Part shown: piece by piece, positions 17,916 to 29,771 of the stretch | Layout: every line of letters begins with the position of its first letter | How positions within the stretch are numbered: position 1 is the stretch's first letter | NCBI GenBank assembly: GCA_947626775.1 | Contig: CANQTL010000003.1 | Location: 62,001-126,000, forward strand | Source of the DNA: an uncultured Lachnospiraceae bacterium | GTDB lineage: Bacteria; Bacillota; Clostridia; Lachnospirales; Lachnospiraceae | DNA length: 64,000 nt | Reading direction: 5' to 3' | The notes under the pieces: model-generated | The model's database searches: none | Told to the model about the DNA's origin: nothing | The model's input: only the letters and a program-made list of their open reading frames with translations | Translations under genes and position numbers: made by a program

Positions 17916-18647
17916 GTGGCAACTAAGAAGAAGAAAAAAAGTACGGCGGGAGAAAATGAGATCATCACGCTGACAAATGTCTGTAAGGCTTACTCTACCG
18001 GCGCACCGGCGCTGAAGGACGTCAATCTGCGCATCAACAGGGGCGAGTTTGTCTTCATTGTGGGCGACAGCGGGTCCGGGAAGTCCACACTGATCAAGCT
18101 GCTGCTCAGAGAACTGACGATCACAAGCGGCTATATCAACGTGATGGAATACGATCTCTCCAAGATCAAACACAGGAAGATCCCCAAGTTCAGAAGGAAT
18201 CTGGGAGTCGTGTTCCAGGATTTCAGACTTCTGAAAGACCGAAACGTATACGAGAACGTGGCTTTTGCGCAGCGCGTGATACAGAAGTCCAACAAGGAGA
18301 TCAAGAGGAATGTGCCGAGTATTCTGGCAGTCGTCGGACTGGCGGGCAAGTACAAGGCGAAGCCGAGGCAGCTGTCCGGCGGCGAACAGCAGAGAGTCGC
18401 GCTGGCGAGAGCGCTTGTCAATCAGCCCACGGTTCTGCTGGCGGACGAGCCTACGGGCAACCTCGATCCGACCAATTCCTGGGAGATTATGAAGCTGCTG
18501 GAGCAGATCAATCAGAACGGGACGACCGTTATTGTCGTGACGCACAACAGGGAGATCGTCAACGCCATGCGAAAACGCGTTGTCACTCTGAAGAAGGGCG
18601 TTATCATAAGCGATGAGGAGGAGGGAGGATACATAGATGAGGATTAA
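17916..18647 (+). CDS. ftsE: Cell division ATP-binding protein FtsE
   Basis: This is the ABC ATPase of the FtsEX complex, which couples ATP hydrolysis at the divisome to activation of peptidoglycan hydrolases. It has Walker A GDSGSGKST, Q-loop VFQDFRLL, signature LSGGEQQR and Walker B VLLADEPTGNLD. I prefer GTG 17916 (GGGAGTG 6 bases upstream) over ATG 17901, which has no RBS. Either choice gives an unusual lysine-rich N-terminus (KKKKKS). The 3' end overlaps ftsX by 11 bases. Confidence 0.95.
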   Translation: MATKKKKKSTAGENEIITLTNVCKAYSTGAPALKDVNLRINRGEFVFIVGDSGSGKSTLIKLLLRELTITSGYINVMEYDLSKIKHRKIPKFRRNLGVVFQDFRLLKDRNVYENVAFAQRVIQKSNKEIKRNVPSILAVVGLAGKYKAKPRQLSGGEQQRVALARALVNQPTVLLADEPTGNLDPTNSWEIMKLLEQINQNGTTVIVVTHNREIVNAMRKRVVTLKKGVIISDEEEGGYIDED

Positions 18648-19533
18648 CAGTTTTTTCTATACGCTCAGACAGGGTGTCCGGAACCTGTTCCGAAACAAGT
18701 GGTTTACGCTTGCGTCCATCGCGACGATCAGCGCCTGCCTGTTTCTGTTCGGCCTGTTCTACGCGATCGTCACGAATTTCGCGCACATTGTCAAGACAGC
18801 GCAGGAAGGCGTGGCGGTCTATGTGTTCTTTGACGACGGACTGGAGGAGAGCAGGATACAGGAGATCGGGGAACTGATTCTGAAGCGGCCTGAGGTATCC
18901 GATATCAATTTCGTCTCCGCCGAGGAAGCGTGGGAATCTTTCAAGTCGGAATATCTGGGCGACTATGCAGACGGCTTTACGGAGAATCCGCTGGCGGATT
19001 CCGCCAACTATGAGGTGTATCTGAACGATGTGTCCATGCAGTCCGCACTCGTCACTTATCTGGAATCACTGGACGGGGTCAGACTGGTCAACCGCTCGGA
19101 GATCGTGGCGACGACGCTGACCGGTGTGAACGCGCTGATCGCCTATGTGTCCGTGGGTATTATTGCAATCCTGTTTGCGGTGTCCGTGTTCCTGATCAGC
19201 AATACGGTCACAATCGGTATCTCGGTCCGCAAGGAGGAGATCACCATTATGAAATATATCGGCGCGACAGACTTTTTCGTCAGATCGCCTTTCGTGATTG
19301 AGGGTATGATGATCGGTCTGATCGGCGCTTTCATTCCGCTCGCCGTGATTTACGGCATGTACAATGTGGTGATGGAGTACGTGACGACCAGATTTGCGAT
19401 GCTCTCCTCCCTGCTCAGTTTCCTGAGCGTGGATGAGGTTTTCCGCGTGCTGACGCCGATTTCTCTCGGCATCGGCGTGGGGATCGGCTTCCTGGGAAGC
19501 GCGGCTACTGTCAGGAGACATTTGCGGGTATAG
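18637..19533 (+). CDS. ftsX: Cell division protein FtsX
   Basis: This membrane partner of FtsE has 298 residues and four membrane segments: one near residues 22-45, then three after residue 165 (IAYVSVGIIAILFAVSVFLI and two more). The first extracellular loop (about residues 46-160) is where FtsX binds and activates its hydrolase. The next gene, 12 bases on, encodes a coiled-coil M23 protein, the expected partner. Start overlap with ftsE indicates translational coupling. Confidence 0.95.
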   Translation: MRINSFFYTLRQGVRNLFRNKWFTLASIATISACLFLFGLFYAIVTNFAHIVKTAQEGVAVYVFFDDGLEESRIQEIGELILKRPEVSDINFVSAEEAWESFKSEYLGDYADGFTENPLADSANYEVYLNDVSMQSALVTYLESLDGVRLVNRSEIVATTLTGVNALIAYVSVGIIAILFAVSVFLISNTVTIGISVRKEEITIMKYIGATDFFVRSPFVIEGMMIGLIGAFIPLAVIYGMYNVVMEYVTTRFAMLSSLLSFLSVDEVFRVLTPISLGIGVGIGFLGSAATVRRHLRV

Positions 19534-19545
19534 CAGGGATTGTAT

Positions 19546-20751
19546 ATGAGACATTGGAAGAAATCGGTATGTATCGCGCTCGGCGCGGCCGTCGTGCTTA
19601 CGTGCACCTGTTCCAGACCGGTGCATGCGGTCACCAATGAGAGCATTCAGGAGAAGGAGAATCAGATCGCCGCGGCGCGGGAACAGGTCAAGGGCCTGAA
19701 ATCCAGCCTGACGGATGTGGAAGCTCTGAAAAAAGAGCTGGAGAAGTCCAAGAGCGACCTGACAGCCTATGTGACACAGCTTGACAGTGAACTGAGCGGC
19801 ATACAGGAGAAGATCGCACAATATAATACACTGATCACCGAAAAAGAAGGGGAGATCGAGGTCACGAACGAGGAGCTGAATGAGGCGATCAAGCAGCAGG
19901 AAGACCAGTACGAGGCCATGAAGAAGCGTATCCGCTTCATGTATGAGAAGGGGGACACTTTTTATCTCGAGCTGCTCTTTACGTCGAACAGTTTCTCGGA
20001 CATGACGAACAAGGCGGACTACATCGAGGCGCTGTCCCGTTACGACAAGGATAAGCTGGACGAATATGTGGAGACGAAGGAGATGGTTCAGCTCTGCAAG
20101 GAACAGCTGGAGGCGGACAAGGAAGTGCTGGACGAGGCGAAAGCCGCTGTGGAGGAGGAGGAGGCCAGCGTCAACTCGCTTCTCCAGGAAAAGAACGATC
20201 AGCTGTATGCGGTTGCCGGCGATATCTCCGCTAAAGAGGCCGCGATCAAGGAATATGAGGCGCAGATCGCGCAGGAGAATGAAGAGATCGCGGCGTTAGA
20301 GAAGGCGGTGGCCGAGGAGAAGGCCAGGCTGGAAGCGGAGAATGCGCGGATTTACAACGGTGGTATGTTCGCGTGGCCCTGTCCTTCCTATAAAAGGATA
20401 TCTGACGAGTTCGGCAACCGTATGCATCCGACGCTGGGAATCGAGAAGTTCCACAACGGACTGGATATGGCGGCGCCGGGAGGCTCGGCGATTCTGGCCG
20501 CCTACGATGGCGATGTGGTCGCGGCGGCGTACAGCAGTTCCATGGGAAACTATATCATGATAGACCACGGCAGCGGGCTGTACACGATCTACATGCACTG
20601 TTCCGCGCTGTATGTGTCCAAGGGGCAGTCGGTCACCAAGGGACAGAATATCGCGGCGGTCGGGAGCACAGGGCGCTCTACGGGCAATCATCTGCATTTC
20701 GGCGTGCGCCTGAACGGCAATTATGTCAATCCATGGAATTATCTGGGATAG
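19546..20751 (+). CDS. EnvC-like coiled-coil M23 peptidoglycan hydrolase
   Basis: This secreted protein of about 400 residues has a signal peptide (KKSVCIALGAAVVLTCTCSR...), a long coiled coil (about residues 25-260) and a C-terminal LytM/M23 domain (about 275-400). The zinc ligands are intact, FHNGLD and HLHFGV, so it may be an active endopeptidase, unlike E. coli EnvC. Location directly after ftsEX argues that it is the FtsEX-activated hydrolase of this species, analogous to PcsB or CwlO. ATG 19546 is preferred to TTG 19540. Confidence 0.88.
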   Translation: MRHWKKSVCIALGAAVVLTCTCSRPVHAVTNESIQEKENQIAAAREQVKGLKSSLTDVEALKKELEKSKSDLTAYVTQLDSELSGIQEKIAQYNTLITEKEGEIEVTNEELNEAIKQQEDQYEAMKKRIRFMYEKGDTFYLELLFTSNSFSDMTNKADYIEALSRYDKDKLDEYVETKEMVQLCKEQLEADKEVLDEAKAAVEEEEASVNSLLQEKNDQLYAVAGDISAKEAAIKEYEAQIAQENEEIAALEKAVAEEKARLEAENARIYNGGMFAWPCPSYKRISDEFGNRMHPTLGIEKFHNGLDMAAPGGSAILAAYDGDVVAAAYSSSMGNYIMIDHGSGLYTIYMHCSALYVSKGQSVTKGQNIAAVGSTGRSTGNHLHFGVRLNGNYVNPWNYLG

Positions 20752-20756
20752 AGCGT

Positions 20757-20792
20757 GAACGGTCCGTACCGTTCCGCGGAGCGTGACTCCGC
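20757..20792 (+). other. Two tandem intergenic hairpins
   Basis: GAACGGT/ACCGTTC (20757-20763 with 20768-20774) is followed at once by GCGGAG/CTCCGC (20776-20781 with 20787-20792). Neither has a T tail, so they are not ordinary terminators. They sit between the M23 hydrolase gene and ctpA and could affect mRNA processing or stability. Confidence 0.5.
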
Positions 20793-20823
20793 AGTAAGAA
20801 GAGACAGATGGAGATGAATCGGT

Positions 20824-22143
20824 TTGCACTATAACGGGGACAATCAATATTACGATCATCATCGGCAGCCTGCGCCCATGGCGCCGCAGTACCCTGTGCC
20901 GCCGTCCGGCGGGCAGAACAACAGGGGCGGCATGTTCGCGCTCGGCATTCTGGTCGGCGTGATCATTATGACGCTTGTGGGAAGCATCGCCTACGTGGGT
21001 ACGAGGCTGTATCGGATCGCCGGCGACCGGGCGCAGGAGGCGAACGCCGACGGAGAAGAGGCGGGCCTGACCGGCGACGCGACGCTCGAAAAGCTGGAGG
21101 CGCTGGAAGATATTGTAGAGGAGTACTATTACAAGGATGAAGACATCGACACCGACAAGATGGTCGAGGGCATGTATGCGGGCGTGATCGATTCGCTGGG
21201 AGATCCTTATTCCGTCTACTATACAGAGGAAGAGTGGCAGGATATGATCGCGGACACCGAGGGGATCTACTATGGAATCGGCGCCTATGTCAGTCTCGAC
21301 ATCGCCACCGGTTTCGCCAAAATCAGCGGCGTGATCGCGGGTACGCCTGCTGAGGAGGCCGGGCTGCGGGAGAACGACGTGCTCTATATGGTGGACGGAG
21401 AACTCACCCAGGGGTTGGAACTGACACAGGTGACGGCCATGATCAAGGGCGAAGAGGGGACGACCGTACATCTGACGATCTACCGCGACGGCGAGGACGA
21501 TTATCTGGAGATGGACGTCGTGCGGCGCAAGATCGAATCGCCCACAGTCAGCTATGAGATGCTGGACGACGACATCGGTTATATTCAGATCACGGAGTTC
21601 GATGAAGTGACGGCGGATCAGTTCACGGAGGCGCTTGCGGTCGTGAAAGGCTCCGGCGCGAGAGGGCTGGTTCTCGATCTGCGCAGCAATCCGGGCGGCA
21701 GTCTGCCTGTGGTGGTGGATATCGCCAGACAGATTCTGCCGGAAGGGCTGATCGTTTACACGGAGGATAAATACGGCAAGCGGGAAGAGTATACCTGTGA
21801 CGGCAGGAACGAGCTGAAGATTCCGCTGGTTGTTCTGATCAACGGCAATTCTGCCAGCGCTTCGGAGATTCTGGCGGGAGCGATCAAGGATTACGGCAAG
21901 GGCACGTTAATCGGTACGACCACCTTCGGCAAGGGTATTGTGCAGAGGGTGCTGCCGCTCACGGACGGCACGGCGCTGAAGCTGACGATCAGCGCCTACT
22001 ATACGCCCAAGGGAAATAATATTCACGGCATCGGGATAGATCCGGATATCGAGTGCGAGTTTGACGCCGACGCCTACTATGACGAGGGCGTGGATAATCA
22101 GCTGGACCGCGCTGTAGAAGAGATCGAAAAGATGCTTAGATGA
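20824..22143 (+). CDS. ctpA: C-terminal processing peptidase, S41 family
   Basis: This membrane-anchored serine protease has 439 residues. It has a Pro-rich cytoplasmic start, one membrane helix (about residues 38-60, FALGILVGVIIMTLVGSIAYV), a PDZ domain (about 155-245) and the S41 domain with the catalytic Ser in NGNSASASEILAGAIKDYG and Lys in TTFGKGIVQ. Family members trim exported proteins, including peptidoglycan hydrolases, so it may control the preceding M23 enzyme. Start TTG 20824 follows TGGAGATG; no better in-frame ATG is present. Confidence 0.92.
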   Translation: MHYNGDNQYYDHHRQPAPMAPQYPVPPSGGQNNRGGMFALGILVGVIIMTLVGSIAYVGTRLYRIAGDRAQEANADGEEAGLTGDATLEKLEALEDIVEEYYYKDEDIDTDKMVEGMYAGVIDSLGDPYSVYYTEEEWQDMIADTEGIYYGIGAYVSLDIATGFAKISGVIAGTPAEEAGLRENDVLYMVDGELTQGLELTQVTAMIKGEEGTTVHLTIYRDGEDDYLEMDVVRRKIESPTVSYEMLDDDIGYIQITEFDEVTADQFTEALAVVKGSGARGLVLDLRSNPGGSLPVVVDIARQILPEGLIVYTEDKYGKREEYTCDGRNELKIPLVVLINGNSASASEILAGAIKDYGKGTLIGTTTFGKGIVQRVLPLTDGTALKLTISAYYTPKGNNIHGIGIDPDIECEFDADAYYDEGVDNQLDRAVEEIEKMLR

Positions 22144-22162
22144 GATACTGGAGAGCAGGCAT

Positions 22163-23482
22163 ATGAATATCGTGTTGTTATCGGGCGGTTCGGGCAAGCG
22201 TCTGTGGCCGCTTTCCAATGATACGCGCTCAAAGCAGTTTATCAAGATTTTTAAGACCGGGGACGGAGAGTATGAGTCCATGGTGCAGCGGGTATACAGG
22301 CAGATCCTGTCCGTGGACAGGGAGGCGGAGGTCACGATCGCCACGTCCAAGTCCCAGGTGTCTGCCATCCACAACCAGCTGGGCGGAAACGTGGGAATCA
22401 GCGTGGAGCCGTGCAGGAGGGATACCTTTCCGGCGATAGCCCTGGCGGCGGCTTATCTGCATGATGTGCGCGGCATACCGGAGGAGGAAGCCGTGGTCGT
22501 GTGCCCGGTGGATCCTTATGTGGAGGAAGATTATTTTCGGGCGCTCGGGAAACTGGGGGATCGCGCCGCCGCAAGCGGGGCGAATCTGGTTCTGATGGGG
22601 ATTGAGCCGACCTATCCCAGCGCCAAGTACGGCTATATTATTCCTGAGACGGAGGAGGATATCAGCAGCGTCTCCATGTTCAAGGAGAAGCCGGAGGAGA
22701 GGCAGGCGCGGGAGTATATCGCGCAGGGCGCGCTCTGGAACGGCGGCGTTTTTGCATTCCGGCTGGGCTACGTGCTCGGACGGGCGCATGAACTGATCGA
22801 ATTTAACGGCTACAGGGATCTCTTCGACAAGTATGACACGCTGGAGAAGATCAGCTTTGACTATGCGGTGGTGGAGCACGAGAGGCAGATCGAGGTCATG
22901 CGTTTCGCCGGTATGTGGAAGGACATCGGAACCTGGAATACGCTGACAGAGGCGATGGAGAGCGAGACGATCGGCAAAGCCATTCTGAACGACGGCTGCC
23001 GCGGCGTGCATGTGGTCAACGAGCTCAATGTCCCGGTGTTGTGTATGGGGCTGCGGGATATGGTCGTGGCGGCCAGTCCGGAAGGGATTCTGGTGTCGGA
23101 CTTAAACCAGTCCAGCTATATCAAGCCTTACGTCGATGAGATTGACCAGCAGATCATGTTTGCAGAGAAATCCTGGGGCAGTTTTCAGGTGATCGACATC
23201 GAGGAGAACAGCATGACCATCAAGGTAACTCTGAACGCGGGGCACGGCATGAATTATCACAGCCATGAGCAGCGCGACGAGGTGTGGACGGTGGTGAGCG
23301 GCCGCGGCAGAGCCGTTGTGGACGGCAGGGAGAGACCTGTGACGGTGGGCGATGTGGTGCGGATGCCCGCGGGGGTGCCGCACACGATTATGGCGGATAC
23401 AAGACTTCAGGTGATCGAGGTGCAGCTCGGGTCGGAGATCAGCGTGCATGACAAAAAGAAACTGGAGATGCCGGAGCGGTAA
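22163..23482 (+). CDS. manC: Mannose-1-phosphate guanylyltransferase, bifunctional type
   Basis: This 439-residue protein has an N-terminal nucleotidyltransferase domain ([16 protein letters not shown]) and a C-terminal cupin domain (about residues 340-435, with [21 protein letters not shown]). This is the ManC/AlgA layout in which GDP-mannose is made from mannose-1-P and the cupin may isomerise mannose-6-P. GDP-mannose would feed cell-surface glycans. It lies 20 bases after ctpA, so it may be co-transcribed. The upstream QF(I/L)KI motif supports sugar-1-phosphate binding. Confidence 0.9.
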   Translation: MNIVLLSGGSGKRLWPLSNDTRSKQFIKIFKTGDGEYESMVQRVYRQILSVDREAEVTIATSKSQVSAIHNQLGGNVGISVEPCRRDTFPAIALAAAYLHDVRGIPEEEAVVVCPVDPYVEEDYFRALGKLGDRAAASGANLVLMGIEPTYPSAKYGYIIPETEEDISSVSMFKEKPEERQAREYIAQGALWNGGVFAFRLGYVLGRAHELIEFNGYRDLFDKYDTLEKISFDYAVVEHERQIEVMRFAGMWKDIGTWNTLTEAMESETIGKAILNDGCRGVHVVNELNVPVLCMGLRDMVVAASPEGILVSDLNQSSYIKPYVDEIDQQIMFAEKSWGSFQVIDIEENSMTIKVTLNAGHGMNYHSHEQRDEVWTVVSGRGRAVVDGRERPVTVGDVVRMPAGVPHTIMADTRLQVIEVQLGSEISVHDKKKLEMPER

Positions 23483-23592
23483 ACAGATATAGAAAGCAGG
23501 GGACAGCGGAGACAGAACAAAGGTTCGATTTCCGCTGTACTTTTGTGCAGAGCTGTGCTATACTAACCGCGGGGGAAACAGAGGAAGATATC

Positions 23593-25578
23593 ATGGATTT
23601 CAAATTACATTCCGAATATGCGCCGACCGGGGATCAGCCGCGGGCCATCGCCGAGCTGGTGGAAGGTTTCCGCAGGGGCAACCAGTTCCAGACGCTTCTG
23701 GGCGTGACCGGATCGGGCAAGACTTTTACGATGGCGAATATTATACAGGCGCTGAACAAGCCCACGCTTGTCATCGCGCATAACAAGACGCTGGCAGGAC
23801 AGCTCTACGGCGAGTTCAGGGAATTTTTTCCGGAGAATGCGGTGGAGTATTTTGTCTCCTATTATGACTATTATCAACCGGAGGCCTATGTGCCCTCGAC
23901 AGACACCTATATCGCCAAGGACTCTTCGATCAACGATGAGATCGACAAGCTGCGGCTGTCGGCGACCGCGTCGCTGACGGAGCGCCGGGACGTAGTCGTG
24001 GTCGCCAGCGTATCCTGTATCTACGGTCTGGGAAGTCCGGAAGAGTATGCGGGCATGAGCATGTCCCTGCGGCCTGGTATGCAGCGCGACCGTGACGACG
24101 TGATACGCGGTCTGATCGACATGCAGTATGAGCGCAACGACATGGATCTGGAACGCTGCCGGTTCCGCGTGCGCGGAGACGTCGTGGAGATCTATCCGGC
24201 TCAGAGCGACGACTATCTGATCCGCGTGGAGTTCTTTGGGGATGAGATTGACCGGATCGCGCAGACAGATATTCTGACGGGACAGGTTCACGCGACGCTG
24301 GAGCATGTGATGATCTATCCGGCGTCCCACTATGTCGTGCCGCAGGAGAAGATCAATGCGGGCTGCAAAGAGATCGAGAAGGAGCTGGAAGAGCGCGTCA
24401 GATTTTTTAAGAGCGAGGACAAACTGCTGGAAGCGCAGCGCATTGCGGAGCGGACGAATTTTGATATCGAGATGCTGCGGGAGACAGGCTTCTGTTCCGG
24501 CATTGAGAACTATTCCCGCCACCTCAACGGTATGGCGGCGGGGGAGCCGCCGTTCACGCTGTTAGACTATTTTACCGACGACTTTCTGATTATCATAGAC
24601 GAGTCGCACATGACGATTCCGCAGATCCGAGGCATGTATGCCGGGGACAGATCGCGCAAGACGACGCTGGTGGACTACGGTTTCCGCCTGCCGTCCGCGC
24701 TGGACAACAGGCCGCTCAATTTTCAGGAGTTTGAGCGTCATATCGATCAGATGCTTTTTGTCTCCGCGACGCCATCAGACTACGAGGCGGAACATGAGCT
24801 GTTCCGCACGGAGCAGATCATCCGCCCTACCGGCCTGCTGGATCCCAGGGTGGATGTACGGCCCGTGGAGGGGCAGATCGACGATCTGATCTCGGAGATC
24901 CGCGCAGAAGTCGCAAAACACAATAAAGTTTTGGTAACGACGCTGACGAAACGGATGGCGGAGGATCTGACGGATTATATGAAGGAAGTGGATATCCGTG
25001 TGAAGTATCTGCACTCGGATATCGACACGCTGGAGCGGGCGGAGATTATCCGGGATATGCGGCTCGACGTGTTCGATGTGCTGGTGGGGATCAATCTGCT
25101 GCGCGAGGGACTGGACATTCCGGAGATCTCGCTGGTGGCGATTCTGGATGCGGATAAGGAAGGTTTCCTGCGGTCGGAGACGTCGCTGATTCAGACGATC
25201 GGGCGGGCGGCCCGCAACGTGGACGGTCATGTCGTCATGTATGCGGACACCGTGACGGACTCCATGCGGGCCGCGATCGACGAGACGAACCGCAGGCGCG
25301 AGATCCAAAAGCGCTATAACGAGGAACATCATATCACGCCGCAGTCGGTTCGGAAAGCGGTGCGCGATCTCATCAGCATCTCCAAAACCATCGAGAAGGA
25401 ACAGATGCGGTTTGAGAAAGATCCGGAATCCATGAGCAGACAGGAGCTTGAAAAGCTCATTCGGGATGTGGAGCGGCAGATGAAGAAGGCCGCCGCCGAT
25501 CTGAATTTCGAGGCCGCGGCCGAGCTTCGCGACCGCATGAAGGAACTGAAAGGGAAACTGAGAGATTTCGACAAATAA
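23593..25578 (+). CDS. uvrB: Excinuclease ABC subunit B
   Basis: UvrB is the damage-verifying helicase-like subunit of nucleotide excision repair. The 661-residue protein has Walker [11 protein letters not shown], the beta-hairpin region [18 protein letters not shown], helicase motif DESHMT, and a C-terminal UVR domain ([19 protein letters not shown]). ATG 23593 is chosen over the longer frame because GAGGAAG precedes it and MDFKLHSEY is the family-typical start. uvrA follows in the same direction with 91 bases between. Confidence 0.97.
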   Translation: MDFKLHSEYAPTGDQPRAIAELVEGFRRGNQFQTLLGVTGSGKTFTMANIIQALNKPTLVIAHNKTLAGQLYGEFREFFPENAVEYFVSYYDYYQPEAYVPSTDTYIAKDSSINDEIDKLRLSATASLTERRDVVVVASVSCIYGLGSPEEYAGMSMSLRPGMQRDRDDVIRGLIDMQYERNDMDLERCRFRVRGDVVEIYPAQSDDYLIRVEFFGDEIDRIAQTDILTGQVHATLEHVMIYPASHYVVPQEKINAGCKEIEKELEERVRFFKSEDKLLEAQRIAERTNFDIEMLRETGFCSGIENYSRHLNGMAAGEPPFTLLDYFTDDFLIIIDESHMTIPQIRGMYAGDRSRKTTLVDYGFRLPSALDNRPLNFQEFERHIDQMLFVSATPSDYEAEHELFRTEQIIRPTGLLDPRVDVRPVEGQIDDLISEIRAEVAKHNKVLVTTLTKRMAEDLTDYMKEVDIRVKYLHSDIDTLERAEIIRDMRLDVFDVLVGINLLREGLDIPEISLVAILDADKEGFLRSETSLIQTIGRAARNVDGHVVMYADTVTDSMRAAIDETNRRREIQKRYNEEHHITPQSVRKAVRDLISISKTIEKEQMRFEKDPESMSRQELEKLIRDVERQMKKAAADLNFEAAAELRDRMKELKGKLRDFDK

Positions 25579-25669
25579 AGAGCCGTTCACAAAATTGACT
25601 TACAGAGTCAATGATGCGGAGCGTCAGGACAAAGAATCAGAAAAAGCACGGAGGGAATCGGAACATACA

Positions 25670-28546
25670 ATGGCAGATACGACGGATACGATAAAAATGC
25701 GCCCGAGAGAGTATATTAAGATACGCGGGGCGAACGAGCACAATCTGAAAAATTTAAGCGTGGATGTGCCGCGGAATGAGTTCGTGGTATTTACGGGCCT
25801 GTCCGGCTCCGGCAAGTCTTCGCTCGCCTTTGACACCATCTACGCGGAAGGACAGAGAAGATATATGGAGTCGCTGTCGTCCTATGCGAGACAGTTCCTC
25901 GGACAGATGGAGAAGCCTAACGTGGAGAAGATCGAGGGGCTGTCCCCCGCCATCTCCATAGACCAGAAATCGACGAACAGGAATCCCCGTTCCACGGTGG
26001 GGACGGTGACGGAGATCTACGATTACTTCCGGCTGCTGTATGCGAGAATCGGCGTTCCGCACTGCCCGAAATGCGGCAGGGAGATCAGAAAACAGACAGT
26101 GGATCAGATTGTGGACCAGATCCTGGCGATGCCGGAGGGGACGAAGATACAGCTTCTCGCGCCCGTGGTACGGGGCAGAAAAGGCGAACATGCCAAGGTG
26201 TTTGAGCGCGCTAAGCGGAGCGGCTATGTGCGCGTGCGGGTGGACGGTAATCTGTACGATCTGTCCGAAGATATTCCGATGGAGAAGAATATCAAGCACA
26301 ATATAGAGATCATTGTGGACCGTCTGGTGGTGAAGCCGGGGATCGAGAGGCGTCTGACAGACTCTATCGAAAATGTCTTCGCGCTGGCGGAGGGCCTGAT
26401 GATGCTGGATGTGATCGACGGGGAATCCTATCATTTCAGCCAGAATTTTGCCTGCCCGGACTGCGGCGTCAGTATCGGGGAGATCGAGCCGCGGAGTTTT
26501 TCCTTTAACAATCCGTTCGGCGCCTGCCCGGAGTGTTTCGGCCTCGGCTACAAGATGGAGTTTGACGTGGATCTGATGATCCCGGACAGGAGCCTCAGCC
26601 TGAACGAGGGGGCGATCAGCGTAATCGGCTGGCAGTCCAGCTCTGACCCGGGCAGTTTTACCAACGCGATGCTCACGGCTCTGGCCAGAGAATTTCAGTT
26701 CAGCATGGACACGCCCTTCGAGCAGCTTACCAAAGAAGTGCAGGACGTGATCTGCTACGGAACGGACAGGAAAGTGGACGTCTACTATGAGGGACAGCGG
26801 GGCAGAGGCGTGTATCCCATCGCTTTTGAAGGGCTGATCAGGAATGTGGAACGGAGATACCGGGAGACGGCCTCCGAGCTGAGCAAGCAGGAGTACGAGA
26901 CTTTCATGCGCATCACGCCCTGCAAGGAGTGTAAGGGTATGCGCCTGAAAAAGGAATCGCTCGCCGTGACGGTCTGCGACAGGAATATCTATGAGATCAC
27001 GTCCATGTCCATCAAGAATCTGTATGACTTTATCGGCGGTATGGAACTGACTCCCCAGCAGCAGCTGATCGGGAAACAGATCCTGCGGGAAATCCGCGCG
27101 CGCGTCGGGTTCCTGGTGGAAGTGGGATTGGAGTATCTCTCGCTGGCGCGGGCGACGGCGACGCTGTCCGGCGGCGAGGCGCAGCGGATCCGGCTGGCGA
27201 CACAGATCGGCTCCGGTCTGGTGGGTGTGTGCTATATCCTGGACGAGCCCAGTATCGGCCTGCATCAGCGGGACAACGACAAGCTGATCGCCGCGCTCAA
27301 GAATCTGAAGGATCTGGGAAACACCCTGATTGTCGTGGAGCACGATGAGGATACCATGCTGGCGGCGGACCACATCGTGGATATCGGACCCGGAGCCGGT
27401 TCGCACGGCGGCGAGGTGGTGGCGCAGGGAACGGCGCAGGAGATCATGCAGGTGGAGGAGTCCGTCACGGGGCAGTATCTGAGCGGCAGGCTGCAGATCC
27501 CCGTGCCCGAGGCGCGCAGGAAGCCGACGGGCTGGCTGACGGTCAGAGGAGCCGAGGAGAACAATCTGAAAAAGATAGACGTCAAAATTCCGCTTGGCGT
27601 TATGACGTGTGTGACAGGTGTGTCCGGTTCGGGTAAAAGTTCCCTGGTGAACGAGATCCTCTACAAGCGCCTGGCGAGGGAGCTGAACCGAGCGCGCTGT
27701 ATCCCGGGCAGGCATACGAAGATCGAAGGTATGGAACAGCTCGACAAAGTGATCGACATCGACCAGTCGCCTATCGGCAGGACGCCGCGTTCGAATCCGG
27801 CGACCTACACGGGAGTCTTCGATCAGATCAGGGATCTCTTTGCCTCGACGCAGGACGCCAGAGCGAGGGGATATAAGAAAGGGCGGTTCAGTTTTAACGT
27901 GAAGGGCGGCCGCTGCGAGGCCTGCAGCGGCGACGGTATTATCAAGATCGAGATGCACTTTCTGCCGGACGTCTACGTGCCCTGCGAGGTGTGCGGCGGC
28001 AAGCGCTATAACCGCGAGACGCTGGAAGTCAAATATAAGGGAAAGAGCATATACGACGTGCTGGATATGACGGTGGAGGAGGCGCTGCCTTTCTTCGAAA
28101 ATCTGCCGTCTATCCGCCGCAAAATCGAGACACTTTACGACGTGGGGCTTTCTTATGTGAAGCTCGGGCAGCCGTCTACAACGCTCTCGGGCGGCGAGGC
28201 CCAGCGTATCAAACTGGCGACGGAACTGAGCCGGCGCGGAACCGGGAAGACGATCTATATCCTGGACGAGCCTACCACGGGGCTTCACTTTGCGGATGTG
28301 CACAAACTGGTGGATATCCTGCGCAAGCTGGCGGAGGGAGGCAACACGGTGGTTGTGATCGAGCACAATCTCGATGTGATCAAGACGGCGGACTATATCA
28401 TAGACATGGGACCCGAGGGCGGCGACGGCGGCGGCACCGTGATTGCGCAGGGGACGCCGGAGGAGATTGCCGAAAACCCCGTTTCCTACACGGGAATTTA
28501 CGTGAAAAAGATGCTGAAGCGATATCGGGACAGTCTGAAAAAATAA
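25670..28546 (+). CDS. uvrA: Excinuclease ABC subunit A
   Basis: UvrA is the damage-recognition ATPase that loads UvrB. It is about 958 residues, with two ABC modules: Walker [11 protein letters not shown] near the N-terminus and [10 protein letters not shown] in the second half, each with an LSGGEAQRI signature. Zinc-finger Cys pairs occur as CPKC, CPDC/CPEC, and CEAC/CEVC. The start at 25670 begins [23 protein letters not shown] 25697 is an alternative. The very long - strand frame over this gene is a codon-bias shadow. Confidence 0.97.
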   Translation: MADTTDTIKMRPREYIKIRGANEHNLKNLSVDVPRNEFVVFTGLSGSGKSSLAFDTIYAEGQRRYMESLSSYARQFLGQMEKPNVEKIEGLSPAISIDQKSTNRNPRSTVGTVTEIYDYFRLLYARIGVPHCPKCGREIRKQTVDQIVDQILAMPEGTKIQLLAPVVRGRKGEHAKVFERAKRSGYVRVRVDGNLYDLSEDIPMEKNIKHNIEIIVDRLVVKPGIERRLTDSIENVFALAEGLMMLDVIDGESYHFSQNFACPDCGVSIGEIEPRSFSFNNPFGACPECFGLGYKMEFDVDLMIPDRSLSLNEGAISVIGWQSSSDPGSFTNAMLTALAREFQFSMDTPFEQLTKEVQDVICYGTDRKVDVYYEGQRGRGVYPIAFEGLIRNVERRYRETASELSKQEYETFMRITPCKECKGMRLKKESLAVTVCDRNIYEITSMSIKNLYDFIGGMELTPQQQLIGKQILREIRARVGFLVEVGLEYLSLARATATLSGGEAQRIRLATQIGSGLVGVCYILDEPSIGLHQRDNDKLIAALKNLKDLGNTLIVVEHDEDTMLAADHIVDIGPGAGSHGGEVVAQGTAQEIMQVEESVTGQYLSGRLQIPVPEARRKPTGWLTVRGAEENNLKKIDVKIPLGVMTCVTGVSGSGKSSLVNEILYKRLARELNRARCIPGRHTKIEGMEQLDKVIDIDQSPIGRTPRSNPATYTGVFDQIRDLFASTQDARARGYKKGRFSFNVKGGRCEACSGDGIIKIEMHFLPDVYVPCEVCGGKRYNRETLEVKYKGKSIYDVLDMTVEEALPFFENLPSIRRKIETLYDVGLSYVKLGQPSTTLSGGEAQRIKLATELSRRGTGKTIYILDEPTTGLHFADVHKLVDILRKLAEGGNTVVVIEHNLDVIKTADYIIDMGPEGGDGGGTVIAQGTPEEIAENPVSYTGIYVKKMLKRYRDSLKK

Positions 28547-28619
28547 TTTTTTGAAAGCGGGGGTTAAGAGACGGGCCCAATGCGCCGATAAAAATAATGC
28601 GAGGCACGGATGCCGAAAG

Positions 28620-28646
28620 CAGAGCGGAAGGAACCGTTCTGTTTTT
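28620..28646 (+). terminator. Terminator of uvrBA
   Basis: CAGAGCGG (28620-28627) pairs with CCGTTCTG (28634-28641, one G-U) followed by TTTTT; it lies 74 bases after the uvrA stop. Confidence 0.85.
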
Positions 28647-28684
28647 GGCGTTTTTTAATTTTTTAAAAAAATGAATAAACCCCT

Positions 28685-28712
28685 TTGAAAAACCAATTCT
28701 TTAGGTTATAAT
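28685..28712 (+). promoter_or_regulatory. Promoter of mreB
   Basis: TTGAAA (28685-28690), 16 bp, TATAAT (28707-28712), 43 bases before the mreB start codon and downstream of the uvrA terminator. Confidence 0.85.
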
Positions 28713-28755
28713 ATAAACTGCATGGATAGACCAAAGGAAAGGGGATCAAGGGTAT

Positions 28756-29748
<993 letters not shown>

Positions 29749-29771
29749 GAGACTGGAAAGGACAGGATACT

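Noticed and set aside
25754..28366. An 870-codon open frame on the - strand over uvrA, and other long - strand frames over thiI, mtaB, rnj, gdpP and leuA
   Set aside because: They lie wholly over clear + strand genes, have no family motifs or RBS, and reflect codon bias of GC-rich genes.
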